Source: Undibacterium umbellatum (GTDB taxonomy: Bacteria; Pseudomonadota; Gammaproteobacteria; Burkholderiales; Burkholderiaceae_D). Taken from it: a stretch of 49,975 nucleotides of DNA. Position 1 is the stretch's first letter, and every line of letters begins with the position of its first letter. The notes below the pieces were generated by a model. The model was not told the DNA's origin and made no database searches. It saw only the letters and a list, made by a program, of their open reading frames with translations. The DNA lies in contig NZ_JACOFX010000026.1 of assembly GCF_014284125.1 (NCBI RefSeq), positions 1 through 49,975 of the forward strand, read 5' to 3'. Positions 41,840 through 49,975 of the stretch are shown one piece after another. A program made the position numbers and the translations under genes.

Positions 41840-42535
41840 ATGAACACAGAAAACACCAGCGAGTCGGCCATCCCGGCAGCAGATACACAATTCCTGGACG
41901 CAGTTGAAGTGCGCGTACTGGGCGTGCTGGCAGAAAAAGAAGCCGCCACCCCTGACAATTACCCCCTGTCACTCAATACTCTGGTGAATGCCTGCAACCA
42001 GCTCACCAGCCGTGACCCCGTCATGTCCGTCACCGAGTCCGAAGTGCTGGAAGCCATAGACAGGCTGGCTGCCAAAAAGCTGGTGAATGCCATCCACCAG
42101 GCCGGTGCCCGCGTTGCCAAGTATGAACACCGCATGCGCATCAAATGGATGCTCGACCAGCCCAAGGTGGCTGTGCTGACCATACTCATGCTGCGCGGCT
42201 TCCAGACCGCAGGCGAAATCCGCGCCCGCGTCGGCCGCCTGCATGAATTTGCCAGCGTCGCCGATGTAGAAAAATGCCTCGACTACCTGATGGACAAATA
42301 TCCACCTCTTGTCGCCCGCCTGAACCTGACACCAGGTACCAAAGAGCCACGCTATGCACATCTGTTGTCTTGCGATGAAGCCAGCCTGGACCAGGCAGAA
42401 GCCAGCAGTCCTGGCAGCACTGGTGGTTCAAAAAATGACAGGGTCAGCCTGCTCGAAGCAGAAGTTGCCCAACTCAAACAGCAGGTTAGTGACTTGAGTG
42501 CCCAGTTTGCAGAATTCAAGAAGCAGTTTGAATAG
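41840..42535 (+). CDS. YceH family protein (DUF480)
   Basis: 231 aa. Two winged-helix halves typical of DUF480: 'EVRVLGVLAEKEAATPDNYP', 'LSLNTLVNACNQLTSRDPVM' and 'KVAVLTILMLRGFQTAGEIR', 'EKCLDYLMDKYPPLVARL'. The C-terminus (~195-231) is a coiled coil ('LEAEVAQLKQQVSDLSAQFA'). The family is widespread in Proteobacteria and its exact role is unsettled. Single gene reading divergently from the macroglobulin cluster. Confidence 0.93.
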   Translation: MNTENTSESAIPAADTQFLDAVEVRVLGVLAEKEAATPDNYPLSLNTLVNACNQLTSRDPVMSVTESEVLEAIDRLAAKKLVNAIHQAGARVAKYEHRMRIKWMLDQPKVAVLTILMLRGFQTAGEIRARVGRLHEFASVADVEKCLDYLMDKYPPLVARLNLTPGTKEPRYAHLLSCDEASLDQAEASSPGSTGGSKNDRVSLLEAEVAQLKQQVSDLSAQFAEFKKQFE

Positions 42536-42572
42536 AAGTTTCGGGTATGTTTCTTGAAACTATTGAGGCAGC

Positions 42573-43319
42573 ATGATTTCAAAACAATATGTCAGCCGCG
42601 TCAGCTTGCGCAGGGATATCGTCGAGTCTTTTGAGCGTTACCCGTTTTCATTACCGGCTATAAAAAACTTCGAGTATGTGGATCTGCATCCCAAGATCAC
42701 CTATTTTGTTGGTGAAAATGGCTCAGGTAAATCGACCTTGCTGGAAGCGATTGCTGTTTCCCTGGGCTTCAATGCCGAGGGCGGAACCAAGAACTTCAGC
42801 TTTGGCACGCGGCGTTCGCATTCTGTGCTGGATGAATATTTGCGCATAGCCAAGGGTGTGCGCAAGCCGCGTGATGGTTTCTTTTTGCGTGCCGAGAGTT
42901 TCTTCAATGTGGCGACTGAAATTGAAAAACTGGATGAAGGACCAGGTGGTCCGCCGATTATCAATTCCTATGGCGGCATCTCATTGCACGAGCAATCGCA
43001 CGGCGAATCCTTTCTGAAACTGATGACAGAACGCTTTGGCGGCCAGGGTCTGTATATACTCGATGAACCTGAGGCCGCCTTGTCACCACAAAGGCAACTC
43101 GCAGTATTGTCACGTATCCATGACCTGGTCGAGGAGAATTCCCAATTCATCATCGCCACCCATTCACCCATACTTATGGCTTATCCCGATGCATGCATCT
43201 ACCAATGCGGCAAGGAAGGCATTGCAGAAATTGCATATGAAGACACCGAGCACTACAAGGTGACGAGGGATTTTCTGGCAAATCCCAAGCGCATGATGGA
43301 TATGTTGATGGAGCGTTGA
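42573..43319 (+). CDS. AAA ATPase (ABC-type, AAA_21-like)
   Basis: 248 aa. Walker A 'FVGENGSGKSTLLEAIAVSL' (~46-61), signature-like 'GISLHEQSHGESFLKLM', Walker B 'GLYILDEPEAALSPQRQLAV' and H-loop 'QFIIATHSPILMAYPDA' are all present, so it should hydrolyse ATP as a dimer. There is no membrane partner and no nuclease domain. Similar stand-alone ATPases are found both as housekeeping proteins and in defence; no evidence favours either. Starts 38 bases after the YceH stop. Confidence 0.9.
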   Translation: MISKQYVSRVSLRRDIVESFERYPFSLPAIKNFEYVDLHPKITYFVGENGSGKSTLLEAIAVSLGFNAEGGTKNFSFGTRRSHSVLDEYLRIAKGVRKPRDGFFLRAESFFNVATEIEKLDEGPGGPPIINSYGGISLHEQSHGESFLKLMTERFGGQGLYILDEPEAALSPQRQLAVLSRIHDLVEENSQFIIATHSPILMAYPDACIYQCGKEGIAEIAYEDTEHYKVTRDFLANPKRMMDMLMER

Positions 43320-43346
43320 GCTTTGGATTGCAGTGGATCTTTGAAA

Positions 43347-43407
43347 GACCAAAAAACTCAAGGAGGGGGCACAGAGAATGCGTCGTGTCCCTCTGTGTTG
43401 AGAGGTC
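43347..43407. terminator. Nested inverted repeat between convergent genes
   Basis: GACC/GGTC, CTCAA/TTGAG and CACAGAG/CTCTGTG form a stepped stem centred near 43380, between the ends of the AAA ATPase gene (43319) and the leftward zinc-ribbon gene (43418). Likely a bidirectional terminator; T-runs are short. Confidence 0.5.
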
Positions 43408-43417
43408 TTGATCCTGA

Positions 43418-44500
43418 TTATTTTTGATTGAGCATTGCAATCACGACGACTACTGCGATTGCCAGTAACACCGCCCCCGCAATTTTCCATGCAGAGTAAG
43501 GACGTTCACCCTGCACTTCACCAGTCTGGCCGTTTACCAGGAAGCGGTACACCTTGTCGCTGTATTTGTATGACGACAGCCAGATAGGCAGCAGGATATG
43601 CTTGAAACTGATATTTGAATAGCGTGGTTGCATGGCGCTGATGCGCTGGTGGTCACCACCGATATCGCGGCAGATGGCATCGCGGATCACGCTTTCCATC
43701 TGGTTGCGCGCATCCACAAAGCCGGGTTCCAGGCCGACCTGGTAAGCCTCTACTGTGAAGCCGGACACATAGTCATCGCGATAACCCTGCAGCTTTTCCA
43801 GACGCCAGGGCGCCAGGTTTGCTGCATATGAAGCCGGCAAGGTTTTTGAACCGATGACCAGCACATCATCAAAGGCCACCTGCACCGCACCTGCCGCCGG
43901 ATACCAGTTGGTTCTGGTCACTTGCCGAGTTTTGGTTTCGCCATTTTCGGTATAGGTTTCTGTCACCGTGTAGTCAACACCGCGCTGGCCCTGATAGGCG
44001 GTATAACTGTCGGCATCATATGTCCAATAAGGGGTGTAGATACCCTTGAGGCCGCGCTCAGCCCGGTAAGCCTTTTTCAGCGCATTGGGGGCAAACCACA
44101 AACCTTTGACCCAGTCGGCAAATTTGCCACGCGCTTCAGATTCCTTGATATCAAACGGTGCAATCGCCTTGGGCCTGATCTTGCGTGCAGCATAAGCATT
44201 AGTCGCAATCAAGGGTACGGCACAAAACGGGCAACGGTCAGACACCAGGTTGGCCGCCAGTTGCGATTCCGCCCCACAGCCCGTGCACTTTACGTTCTGG
44301 CTGGCGATGGTGGGTTCATTGCCTGCCTGGTTTGCCAGATAAGCCTGATAGTCCAGCTCTTCTACCGCCGCAATGGTGGCTTCCTGGTCTTCCGGTATAT
44401 CATTCTTGGAACCGCAGTAGGGACATTGCAAGGCATGCTGGCCAGGCGCGTATTCCAGCTTGGCACCGCAAGATTTACAGGGATAATTTTTCGTCGTCAC
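43418..44500 (-). CDS. Zinc-ribbon protein with C-terminal membrane helix, SPFH partner
   Basis: 360 aa. Two C4 zinc ribbons: 'YPCKSCGAKLEYAPGQHALQ' continuing CPYCG, and 'CTGCGAES...DRCPFCAVPL'. A large middle domain ('GIYTPYWTYDADSYTAYQGQ', 'LEKLQGYRDDYVSGF') of the type misannotated as primosomal/PriA-like in databases, and a single membrane helix at the end ('IAGAVLLAIAVVVVIAML'). It follows the SPFH gene by 86 bases on the same strand; this pair recurs in bacteria. Function unknown; probably a membrane-associated complex. Confidence 0.85.
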   Translation of the reverse strand: MTTKNYPCKSCGAKLEYAPGQHALQCPYCGSKNDIPEDQEATIAAVEELDYQAYLANQAGNEPTIASQNVKCTGCGAESQLAANLVSDRCPFCAVPLIATNAYAARKIRPKAIAPFDIKESEARGKFADWVKGLWFAPNALKKAYRAERGLKGIYTPYWTYDADSYTAYQGQRGVDYTVTETYTENGETKTRQVTRTNWYPAAGAVQVAFDDVLVIGSKTLPASYAANLAPWRLEKLQGYRDDYVSGFTVEAYQVGLEPGFVDARNQMESVIRDAICRDIGGDHQRISAMQPRYSNISFKHILLPIWLSSYKYSDKVYRFLVNGQTGEVQGERPYSAWKIAGAVLLAIAVVVVIAMLNQK

Positions 44501-44586
44501 AGGTGAGGGTTCCAGAACAAAACACAGGGCGCCACCACCAGCAGGGGCGACGCCATATCAGATGAAGGATGGATTGCAGTCGTTCG

Positions 44587-45711
44587 TTAAGGCAGCGGTG
44601 GCGGCATGGTCGCAAACAAGGCAGCCAGGTCAGCCTGGTCACCCGCCTTGCCCCAGGCAGCCATGCCCTGACGCCACACCAGGCTGTCACGCGTCAGGCT
44701 GCCATTGCCCGCTTGCGATTGCAGCACATGCATATCGAAGGGCCCTGTCTGCGCGCCATTCAGTGCGACAAAGTATTGCACTGCCGTTGGTAAAGGTGGC
44801 GGCATGCCAGCACCTGCAGCCGGGGCAGCGGCTGGTTGCGGGTTATTACCAAACAGCGTACCCATGCTCTGGCTCAGCATACCACCCACACCCACGCCCA
44901 TCATGGTGCCTGCTGCGCCGGGGTTTTGGGCCGCATCACGCAAGGCTTGCGCACCCTGATACTGGGCAAACTGGTTCATATTGCCTATCACGCGCATGGC
45001 ACCTTGCTGGTCTATGGCTTTTTCCACCTCTTCCGGCAAGCCTATGTCCTGCACCTGCACTTCGCAGAGTTCCAGACCATATTGCACAAAGTCAGCCGCA
45101 ATTTTTTCCTGTATGCGCCTGCCCACTTCGGTGACCTTGGCTTCCAGGTCGATGATGGGCACGCCAATTTCAGGCATCACTTCCTTGATGCGCGTGCCGA
45201 TCTTGCCGCGCAGGTTTTCTTCTATATCCGCTGTCGTAAAGTCAGCCTTGGTGCCCACCAGCTCCACCAGCATGGCCTTGGCATCGACTATGCGTATGCC
45301 ATAAATACCAAAGGCCGTCACACGCACCACGCCAAATTCTGGGTCGCGCATGGTGGCAGGGCCAGCCGTGCCCCATTTCATATTAGTGAAACGGGTCGTC
45401 TTGAAGAAATACACTTCCGCCTTGAAAGGGCTGTTGAAGCCATACTTCCAACCCTTGAGCGTACTCAGCAAAGGCATGTTGGCCGTCGACAATTCATACA
45501 TGCCGGGCGTGAACACATCCGCCACCTGGCCCTTGCCCATCTGGCCTTCATTGACCATCACCGCAATCTGTCCCTCGCGCACCGTCAGCTTGGCACCCAT
45601 CTTGATTTCATTCTGATAGCGCTCAAAACGATGCACCATGACATCGGGACTGTCATCCAGCCATTCGACAATATCGATAAATTCATTGCTGAGCTTATTC
45701 CACAGACCCAT
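44587..45711 (-). CDS. SPFH-domain protein with C-terminal GYF_2 (DUF4339) domain
   Basis: 374 aa from ATG 45711, selected by GGAGAA upstream; the frame is open another 37 codons without a ribosome site. N-terminal 'IVEWLDDSPDVMVHRFERYQ' leads into an SPFH-like domain (~40-260, 'LTVREGQIAVMVNEGQMGKG', 'VQVQDIGLPEEVEKAIDQQG') of the YdjI / 'virion core protein' type without a membrane anchor. After a Gly/Met/Pro-rich linker comes GYF_2 (~315-365, 'QYFVALNGAQTGPFDMHVLQ'), which binds proline-rich peptides; the protein's own tail is PPPLP. Probably forms an oligomeric ring with the zinc-ribbon partner. Confidence 0.9.
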   Translation of the reverse strand: MGLWNKLSNEFIDIVEWLDDSPDVMVHRFERYQNEIKMGAKLTVREGQIAVMVNEGQMGKGQVADVFTPGMYELSTANMPLLSTLKGWKYGFNSPFKAEVYFFKTTRFTNMKWGTAGPATMRDPEFGVVRVTAFGIYGIRIVDAKAMLVELVGTKADFTTADIEENLRGKIGTRIKEVMPEIGVPIIDLEAKVTEVGRRIQEKIAADFVQYGLELCEVQVQDIGLPEEVEKAIDQQGAMRVIGNMNQFAQYQGAQALRDAAQNPGAAGTMMGVGVGGMLSQSMGTLFGNNPQPAAAPAAGAGMPPPLPTAVQYFVALNGAQTGPFDMHVLQSQAGNGSLTRDSLVWRQGMAAWGKAGDQADLAALFATMPPPLP

Positions 45712-46327
45712 AGTGTTCTCCAAAAAACAAAATTCTTGCAGGATGCTGGCAGGCAATTCTATTGATAGCGGCCAACAGCTATTCGGCGAATATGCGTGGA
45801 TCACCAAAATCCACCAGCGCATTCGGCGTAGGCGAAGTATTGCTGAATTGGTACATTATCACAAGGGTTGGGAGGGAAATCTTCTTTTGAGTCTATTTAA
45901 AAGAATGTACACCTAATAGCAAAAAATTCACTTATTCATTCTTGCAAGGAGTTATCTGTTATTTGAGTCATTGTATGTTTAGATCGAGATTGATAAAAAG
46001 TAAATTTTCTGTCAGCATCGTAATGCCTTTAAATATGCGTATTTTTCTTCTTACGTTTTTAGGATTCTCCATGAGCAGTAATAAAAAGCCTTCAACGTAG
46101 TTCGTGCTAAAACCTAGCGACACTCACCTCTGAATCGTTAACCAAACCAGCTTAGAGGAAGTACCAGGCAAACCACCTGTACCGAACAGTCGTTGATATT
46201 GCAATTCTTCAACATAGTTTTAACGAGATGCTCACCTAGAAACCATTTTTCCGAGCTATTCAAAAATGCAAATTGCTCATAGAATGAATGTATTAACAAA
46301 TAGATCATAGAAATTTAGCGTGTGCTC
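45712..46327. other. AT-rich intergenic stretch at the edge of the defence-like island
   Basis: From about 45,870 the sequence becomes markedly AT-rich, unlike the preceding genes, and stays so to the window end. No supported gene, tRNA or clear attachment repeat is visible; the region presumably carries the promoter of the nuclease-helicase gene. Confidence 0.5.
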
Positions 46328-48580
46328 ATGATTAAAGAATTTAAAGACGTTGATAACTTAAGTCCAAGCGATTTTGAAATTTTTGTAAGAGATGTTTTTT
46401 TATCTGCGGGCTGGGTTGATGCAGAAATCACAAAAATTGGAAAAGAATATCGATACGGCGATGGTGGAGTAGATATTTTTGCATATAAAAATAAAAGAAA
46501 ATTCGCAATCGAAGTTAAGCAGCGAGATATCCACGCTAATGTCGATATCAAAGCATTGAATCAACTAGTTGCTGGCGCAAAGTTAGCAAACGTCACATAC
46601 ATGATTCTAGTCACCAACTCGTACTTTACATCCGAAGTTAAGACACGAGCATTAAGATTAGGCGTTGAACTATTTGATAGGGATGGCTTACAAGATCTGT
46701 ACATACAAAAGCACTCGGAGATAGGTCGGGAAATTAGGCCGCGCTTCTATCAACAAATAATCATTGATGAGGCCATAGCGAATTTTCAAACAGGGAAGAA
46801 AAAACTATTGATAGAAATGGCAACGGGCTTAGGGAAAACATACACTGCTGCTCACTTGATCAAGAAATTACTAATGAATTCTAAGACAAGACCCCGAGTT
46901 TTATTCTTAGCACATCAAATCGAAATATTACTTCAGTCCGTTACATCATTTAAGAATGTTCTCGGCATAAGTAGCTATAACTATTCTGCATGCTTTGCCG
47001 GCGTATCACCTGAAAATACTGATTTTGTATTTGCTACTTTCGACACCTTACATAGCAAACTTTCCGAATTAAAAAGGGAGTCTTTTAGCTTCGTAATTGT
47101 GGACGAGGCGCATCATGCTCCAGCAAAGACCTACGCCGATGTCATAACACATTTTTCACCTGAACTTCTAATTGGTCTGACAGCTACTCCATTCCGAGAA
47201 GACAATCGTGACGTAATTAATTTCTTTGGGGGAGATGACTGTCATATCGGTCGATATGATTTAACGTGGGGCCTCAGAAACAAATACCTAGCATTTCCAA
47301 AATATGAAGTTTTATTGAATGATATTGACGAAAGTAAAATCGCTCAATTGCAACTTGGACTTGAAATCAAAGATTTGGATAAAAATCTTTTTCTGCATAA
47401 GAAGGATGAGGAGGTAGTAAGAATAATTGAAAAAACGGTTGAAGATAAGAATATTAACAATGTCAAAGGAATTGTTTTTTGCAGAAATATTAACCATATG
47501 AGGCACCTCCTCAATTTCTTTGAGTTAGGAACGGCTACTTGCGTCCATTCACACATGAAAGAAAATGAGCGTAGAGATAATATTAGAAATTTTCGAGAAG
47601 GTGACTACAAATATATTCTTGTATGTGATTTGTTTAACGAAGGAATAGATATTCCAGAAACAAATCTTCTTGTATTTATGAGGTTCACAGGGTCAAGGAG
47701 AATTTGGCTGCAACAATTAGGTCGAGGATTGCGAAAAACAAAAACTAAGAATTTCATAAATGTATTAGATTTTGTCGGATCCCTAGAGAGAGTTTACGAA
47801 ATAAAACAACTTGAAACAGAAATTAAAAATAAATCTTTTGATAGAAAAGCGCAGACAAATTCTGAGACCGAAGATGATGAGAGCATTTATGATGTTTTAC
47901 ATGACTCCTCGATAGAAGTCTCTTTTAGTAAGTCTGCCGCTGACGTTTTAAGGCTGATCGAGGAGTACAAGCTGAAATTGGGATTTAGAGACATCTTGTT
48001 GGATAAAATCCGTAAATACTATGAAAAAACTGGAAAGATCCCATGCATAGAAATGCTAGAAGTAAGTTTGATGGAGGTTTCTCTCAATGAAATATCGACG
48101 TGCTTTGATTCATACTGTAATTATTTAACGATAGCATTCGGGAACGACGCCTCTGTTATGGAAATTTTTTCCAATACCGTTAATGAGCAAATTTATGTGT
48201 ATGTTGATAATTTCTTCATGCAATGGCGAATTATGCCCAGTCTTACGGCCATTGAAAATAATTTTACTTATGACGGGCTATGCATCTATACAAAATTCGA
48301 GTTAAACAACAAGTTTGCTGATCTTCTCAATGAAGAACGATTGAATACAAATGCTAAAGTGACTGATTTACGTAGTACTCAAAAAAATCACATCAGCGAC
48401 AACCAGCTTAAGGAAGATCTTGAATTCAGAAAAAATCAACTACTAAAACAATATAAAGGAATATTAAATAGTTTAGCTGATTTCACAAGCCTTACTGAAT
48501 CAGAAAATATGGCCATAGATCAAGCATTTGGGTCTCGTTCGTCGTTTATAAAGGCGAGTAGGAAGTTCGCAAATGACTGA
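46328..48580 (+). CDS. Mrr-type restriction endonuclease fused to SF2 helicase
   Basis: 750 aa from ATG 46328 (a GTG at 46322 is two codons upstream). The N-terminal Mrr_cat domain (1-~125) shows 'YRYGDGGVDIFAYKNKRKFA' and 'IEVKQRD', i.e. the D...E-x-K nuclease site. The SF2 helicase follows: motif I 'MATGLGKTYTA', II 'VIVDEAHHAP', III 'GLTATPFRED', V/VI 'DLFNEGIDIPETNLLVF' and 'WLQQLGRGLRKT'. The last ~230 residues are not recognised. Such fusions cut foreign or modified DNA in an ATP-dependent way. It is AT-rich compared with the rest, suggesting transfer, and overlaps the next gene by 8 bases, so the two form one system. Confidence 0.88.
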   Translation: MIKEFKDVDNLSPSDFEIFVRDVFLSAGWVDAEITKIGKEYRYGDGGVDIFAYKNKRKFAIEVKQRDIHANVDIKALNQLVAGAKLANVTYMILVTNSYFTSEVKTRALRLGVELFDRDGLQDLYIQKHSEIGREIRPRFYQQIIIDEAIANFQTGKKKLLIEMATGLGKTYTAAHLIKKLLMNSKTRPRVLFLAHQIEILLQSVTSFKNVLGISSYNYSACFAGVSPENTDFVFATFDTLHSKLSELKRESFSFVIVDEAHHAPAKTYADVITHFSPELLIGLTATPFREDNRDVINFFGGDDCHIGRYDLTWGLRNKYLAFPKYEVLLNDIDESKIAQLQLGLEIKDLDKNLFLHKKDEEVVRIIEKTVEDKNINNVKGIVFCRNINHMRHLLNFFELGTATCVHSHMKENERRDNIRNFREGDYKYILVCDLFNEGIDIPETNLLVFMRFTGSRRIWLQQLGRGLRKTKTKNFINVLDFVGSLERVYEIKQLETEIKNKSFDRKAQTNSETEDDESIYDVLHDSSIEVSFSKSAADVLRLIEEYKLKLGFRDILLDKIRKYYEKTGKIPCIEMLEVSLMEVSLNEISTCFDSYCNYLTIAFGNDASVMEIFSNTVNEQIYVYVDNFFMQWRIMPSLTAIENNFTYDGLCIYTKFELNNKFADLLNEERLNTNAKVTDLRSTQKNHISDNQLKEDLEFRKNQLLKQYKGILNSLADFTSLTESENMAIDQAFGSRSSFIKASRKFAND

Positions 48581-49898
48581 CAAATATACATTAAAAATAA
48601 ACATTTCTGGGGTTGATTCATTGGTAAATGAATTAATTGAAGAACACCTCTCAGCAATAGAATCTATTCCTGAACACCAGACATTTACTTTATCTACATT
48701 ATTGTCCGTGTTGACTGAGGATGGATTTAAAGCTCTCCAAGAAAATAAAAATTTTTTCGCCTTGTTGGATTTATTTGAGTTCAAAAAAATAACGAAACAA
48801 TCCGTTTCCCGAATTGAGAATGATTATGAGATTTGTCCTAAAAAAATTAGCGATTCAAATCCGCTACTTTCTTCAGATCTCCAGGAAGATAAAGGCCAAT
48901 TCGAAATTAAACTACCCAATCCAAATACATCTATCACAGACGGTAATTTAAACTTACCATGGAACATAAATAAGTTAATTACTCGCCTTCGCAATGCTAG
49001 TCGAGTCCGTAATATCAGTGGACAAGGCTATACGAATTTTAAATTGGGCGAAGTATTATCTGACGTAATTTCCCTTAAAGAAGAAGATATTCTCAGGATA
49101 GAGGGGATTGGACGCTCATATTTAAATTCTCTCAAACAGTTGCATGACCTGTATAAAGACTTTGATCCAACTAATATGGGGATTAATGAGAGAAAAAGCA
49201 CGACGTTAAATTTAGATTTAACGGGTTTGGAAATTGTAAAACTTGGAATGAGTGATGATGAAGTGAATTTCATCGATGCAATGGTAGATAATGAGTTTGA
49301 CGTAAGCCTAAAAACACTTTTGAATCTTGAACTTTCAGTTATCAAGTCACTGCCATTAATAGGCCCCGCCAAACGAGAGGGCTTCAGAACACTTAAGATT
49401 AAGCTTTTAACTGAGATAGAAAAAATAATTTCTGGTGAAATTGTTTTAGAGAAGTATGAGAGTAGGCTTATTCGCGATTCAAAAATTGAAGTATTAGACA
49501 TCGAAATACTTGATAGAGTTATATTGGAGGACTTAGAGGAATTTTTGTCTAAAATTAGCCCGAGAGAAGTGGATATTTTTCAAAGTAGATTAGGTTTCAT
49601 ACAAGAACAGTTAACCCTAGAAACACTTGGAAAGAAATATGAAATTGACCGAGAACGGGTTCGACAAATTGAAAGGAAATGTCGAGATAATTTTCTTGAC
49701 TCAATGAGAATTAATCCTGAAAAAATTTGGATTTTAATTCGTGATCAACTCGACTCATCATTGCCAGATAGAATACCTTTGACATACGATCCGTTTGATT
49801 CAGCAGATTGCTTTTATGACTTTTTAAGTTTCATATCTTGTCATAATGGGCGGATTCAAGCTCGAAGTGCAACCCTGTGTTATAGCGATTGTATCTGA
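48573..49898 (+). CDS. HhH and sigma-region-4-like HTH protein, truncated by IS30 insertion
   Basis: The frame starts at ATG 48573 inside the 3' end of the nuclease-helicase gene (8-base overlap). About 425 native residues remain: an N-terminal part without recognised fold, helix-hairpin-helix segments resembling the RNA polymerase alpha C-terminal domain ('LKEEDILRIEGIGRSYLNSL', 'LELSVIKSLPLIGPAKREGF') and a sigma-70 region 4-like HTH ('LTLETLGKKYEIDRERVRQI' then ERK). After 'FISCHN' (~49847) the frame enters the IS30 end and closes at 49898, so the final ~16 codons are IS sequence. The intact protein was probably much longer. The HTH suggests promoter- or DNA-end recognition for the partner helicase-nuclease; no such pair is named to my knowledge. 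Confidence 0.75.
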   Translation: MTDKYTLKINISGVDSLVNELIEEHLSAIESIPEHQTFTLSTLLSVLTEDGFKALQENKNFFALLDLFEFKKITKQSVSRIENDYEICPKKISDSNPLLSSDLQEDKGQFEIKLPNPNTSITDGNLNLPWNINKLITRLRNASRVRNISGQGYTNFKLGEVLSDVISLKEEDILRIEGIGRSYLNSLKQLHDLYKDFDPTNMGINERKSTTLNLDLTGLEIVKLGMSDDEVNFIDAMVDNEFDVSLKTLLNLELSVIKSLPLIGPAKREGFRTLKIKLLTEIEKIISGEIVLEKYESRLIRDSKIEVLDIEILDRVILEDLEEFLSKISPREVDIFQSRLGFIQEQLTLETLGKKYEIDRERVRQIERKCRDNFLDSMRINPEKIWILIRDQLDSSLPDRIPLTYDPFDSADCFYDFLSFISCHNGRIQARSATLCYSDCI

Positions 49899-49975
49899 GC
49901 CATAAAAACTTCGTGCGGTGTTTTGTAGCCAAGGCATTTTCTAGGTCGATGATTCAAGTAATCCATAGCGTCAGT
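49848..49975 (-). mobile_element. IS30-family insertion sequence, right-edge fragment
   Basis: The end GGGCGGATTCAAGCTCGAAG (49848-49867), continuing TGCAAC, resembles the terminal repeat of IS30-type elements, followed by the 3' end of a minus-strand transposase gene. The element interrupts the HhH/HTH gene. The exact boundary (about 49845-49851) and target duplication cannot be determined because the other end is outside. Confidence 0.75.
49880..49975 (-). CDS. IS30-family transposase, C-terminal fragment (runs off window)
   Basis: The minus strand from 49975 reads TDAMDYLNHRPRKCLGYKTP then HEVFMAQIQSL and stops at TAA 49880-49882. 'LN-x-RPRK-x-LGY-x-TP-x-E-x-F' is the characteristic C-terminus of IS30-family DDE transposases. 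Only 31 codons are visible. Confidence 0.9.
   Translation of the reverse strand, partial: TDAMDYLNHRPRKCLGYKTPHEVFMAQIQSL

Overview
The window looks like a chromosomal segment of a Gram-negative betaproteobacterium, probably Burkholderiales and perhaps an Oxalobacteraceae relative such as Undibacterium or Janthinobacterium. This is inferred from gene style (TonB/RND-type envelope, paired LytS/LytTR systems, YceH, SPFH plus zinc-ribbon pair, boxA leader) and moderate GC; no species marker is present. Each end lies in an insertion sequence: the start of an IS3-family orfA at the left (minus strand) and the C-terminus of an IS30-family transposase at the right (minus strand).

Left end (0.1-1.9 kb): a SMI1/KNR4 (SUKH) immunity-type gene cut by the IS3 element, an Imm11/DUF1629-type immunity protein and a small secreted protein. 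From 2 to 25 kb the content is ordinary accessory metabolism and envelope genes: secreted M28 and M13 peptidases; two closely similar LytS/LytTR two-component pairs in opposite orientations (5.9-7.9 kb and 15.5-17.5 kb); a Tat-exported two-subunit molybdenum hydroxylase; MAPEG protein; TPR-methyltransferase; small membrane protein; GNAT; low-molecular-weight phosphatase; M23 peptidase; an RND adaptor/pump pair; S41 peptidase; and a LuxA-like monooxygenase.

The most unusual block is 25.1-31.3 kb, all transcribed leftward. A boxA-like antitermination leader precedes 17 tRNA or tRNA-like genes packed into about 2 kb (Gly, Glu, Tyr, Phe, Ala, Lys, Asn, Met, Ile, Trp, Arg, Ser, Asp, Thr, Ser, Arg, Met/Ile2). 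Directly downstream on the same strand lie a DraRnl-type RNA ligase, a nucleotidyltransferase-like protein and, after a decayed gene, an RlaP-family (COG3541) nucleotidyltransferase. This looks like a tRNA array coupled to an RNA-repair operon, a plausible defence or recovery system against tRNA-cleaving toxins. Two of the tRNA genes (Glu-TTC, Arg-TCT) are split by related palindromic inserts, several tRNAs are degenerate, and a 22-codon reading frame with a strong Shine-Dalgarno lies inside the array.

From 32 to 46 kb: a secreted GH13 alpha-amylase with Fn3 and CBM20 domains; a leftward cluster of a secreted protein, a bacterial alpha-2-macroglobulin lipoprotein, an ECF-like sigma factor and its membrane anti-sigma-like partner (the last and the macroglobulin share a TonB-receptor-plug-like motif); YceH; an AAA ATPase; and a zinc-ribbon membrane protein with an SPFH/GYF_2 protein. 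At about 45.9 kb composition turns AT-rich. The last 4 kb carry a likely defence module: an Mrr-type nuclease fused to an SF2 helicase, overlapping a gene with helix-hairpin-helix and sigma-region-4-like HTH features that is truncated by the right-hand IS30 copy.
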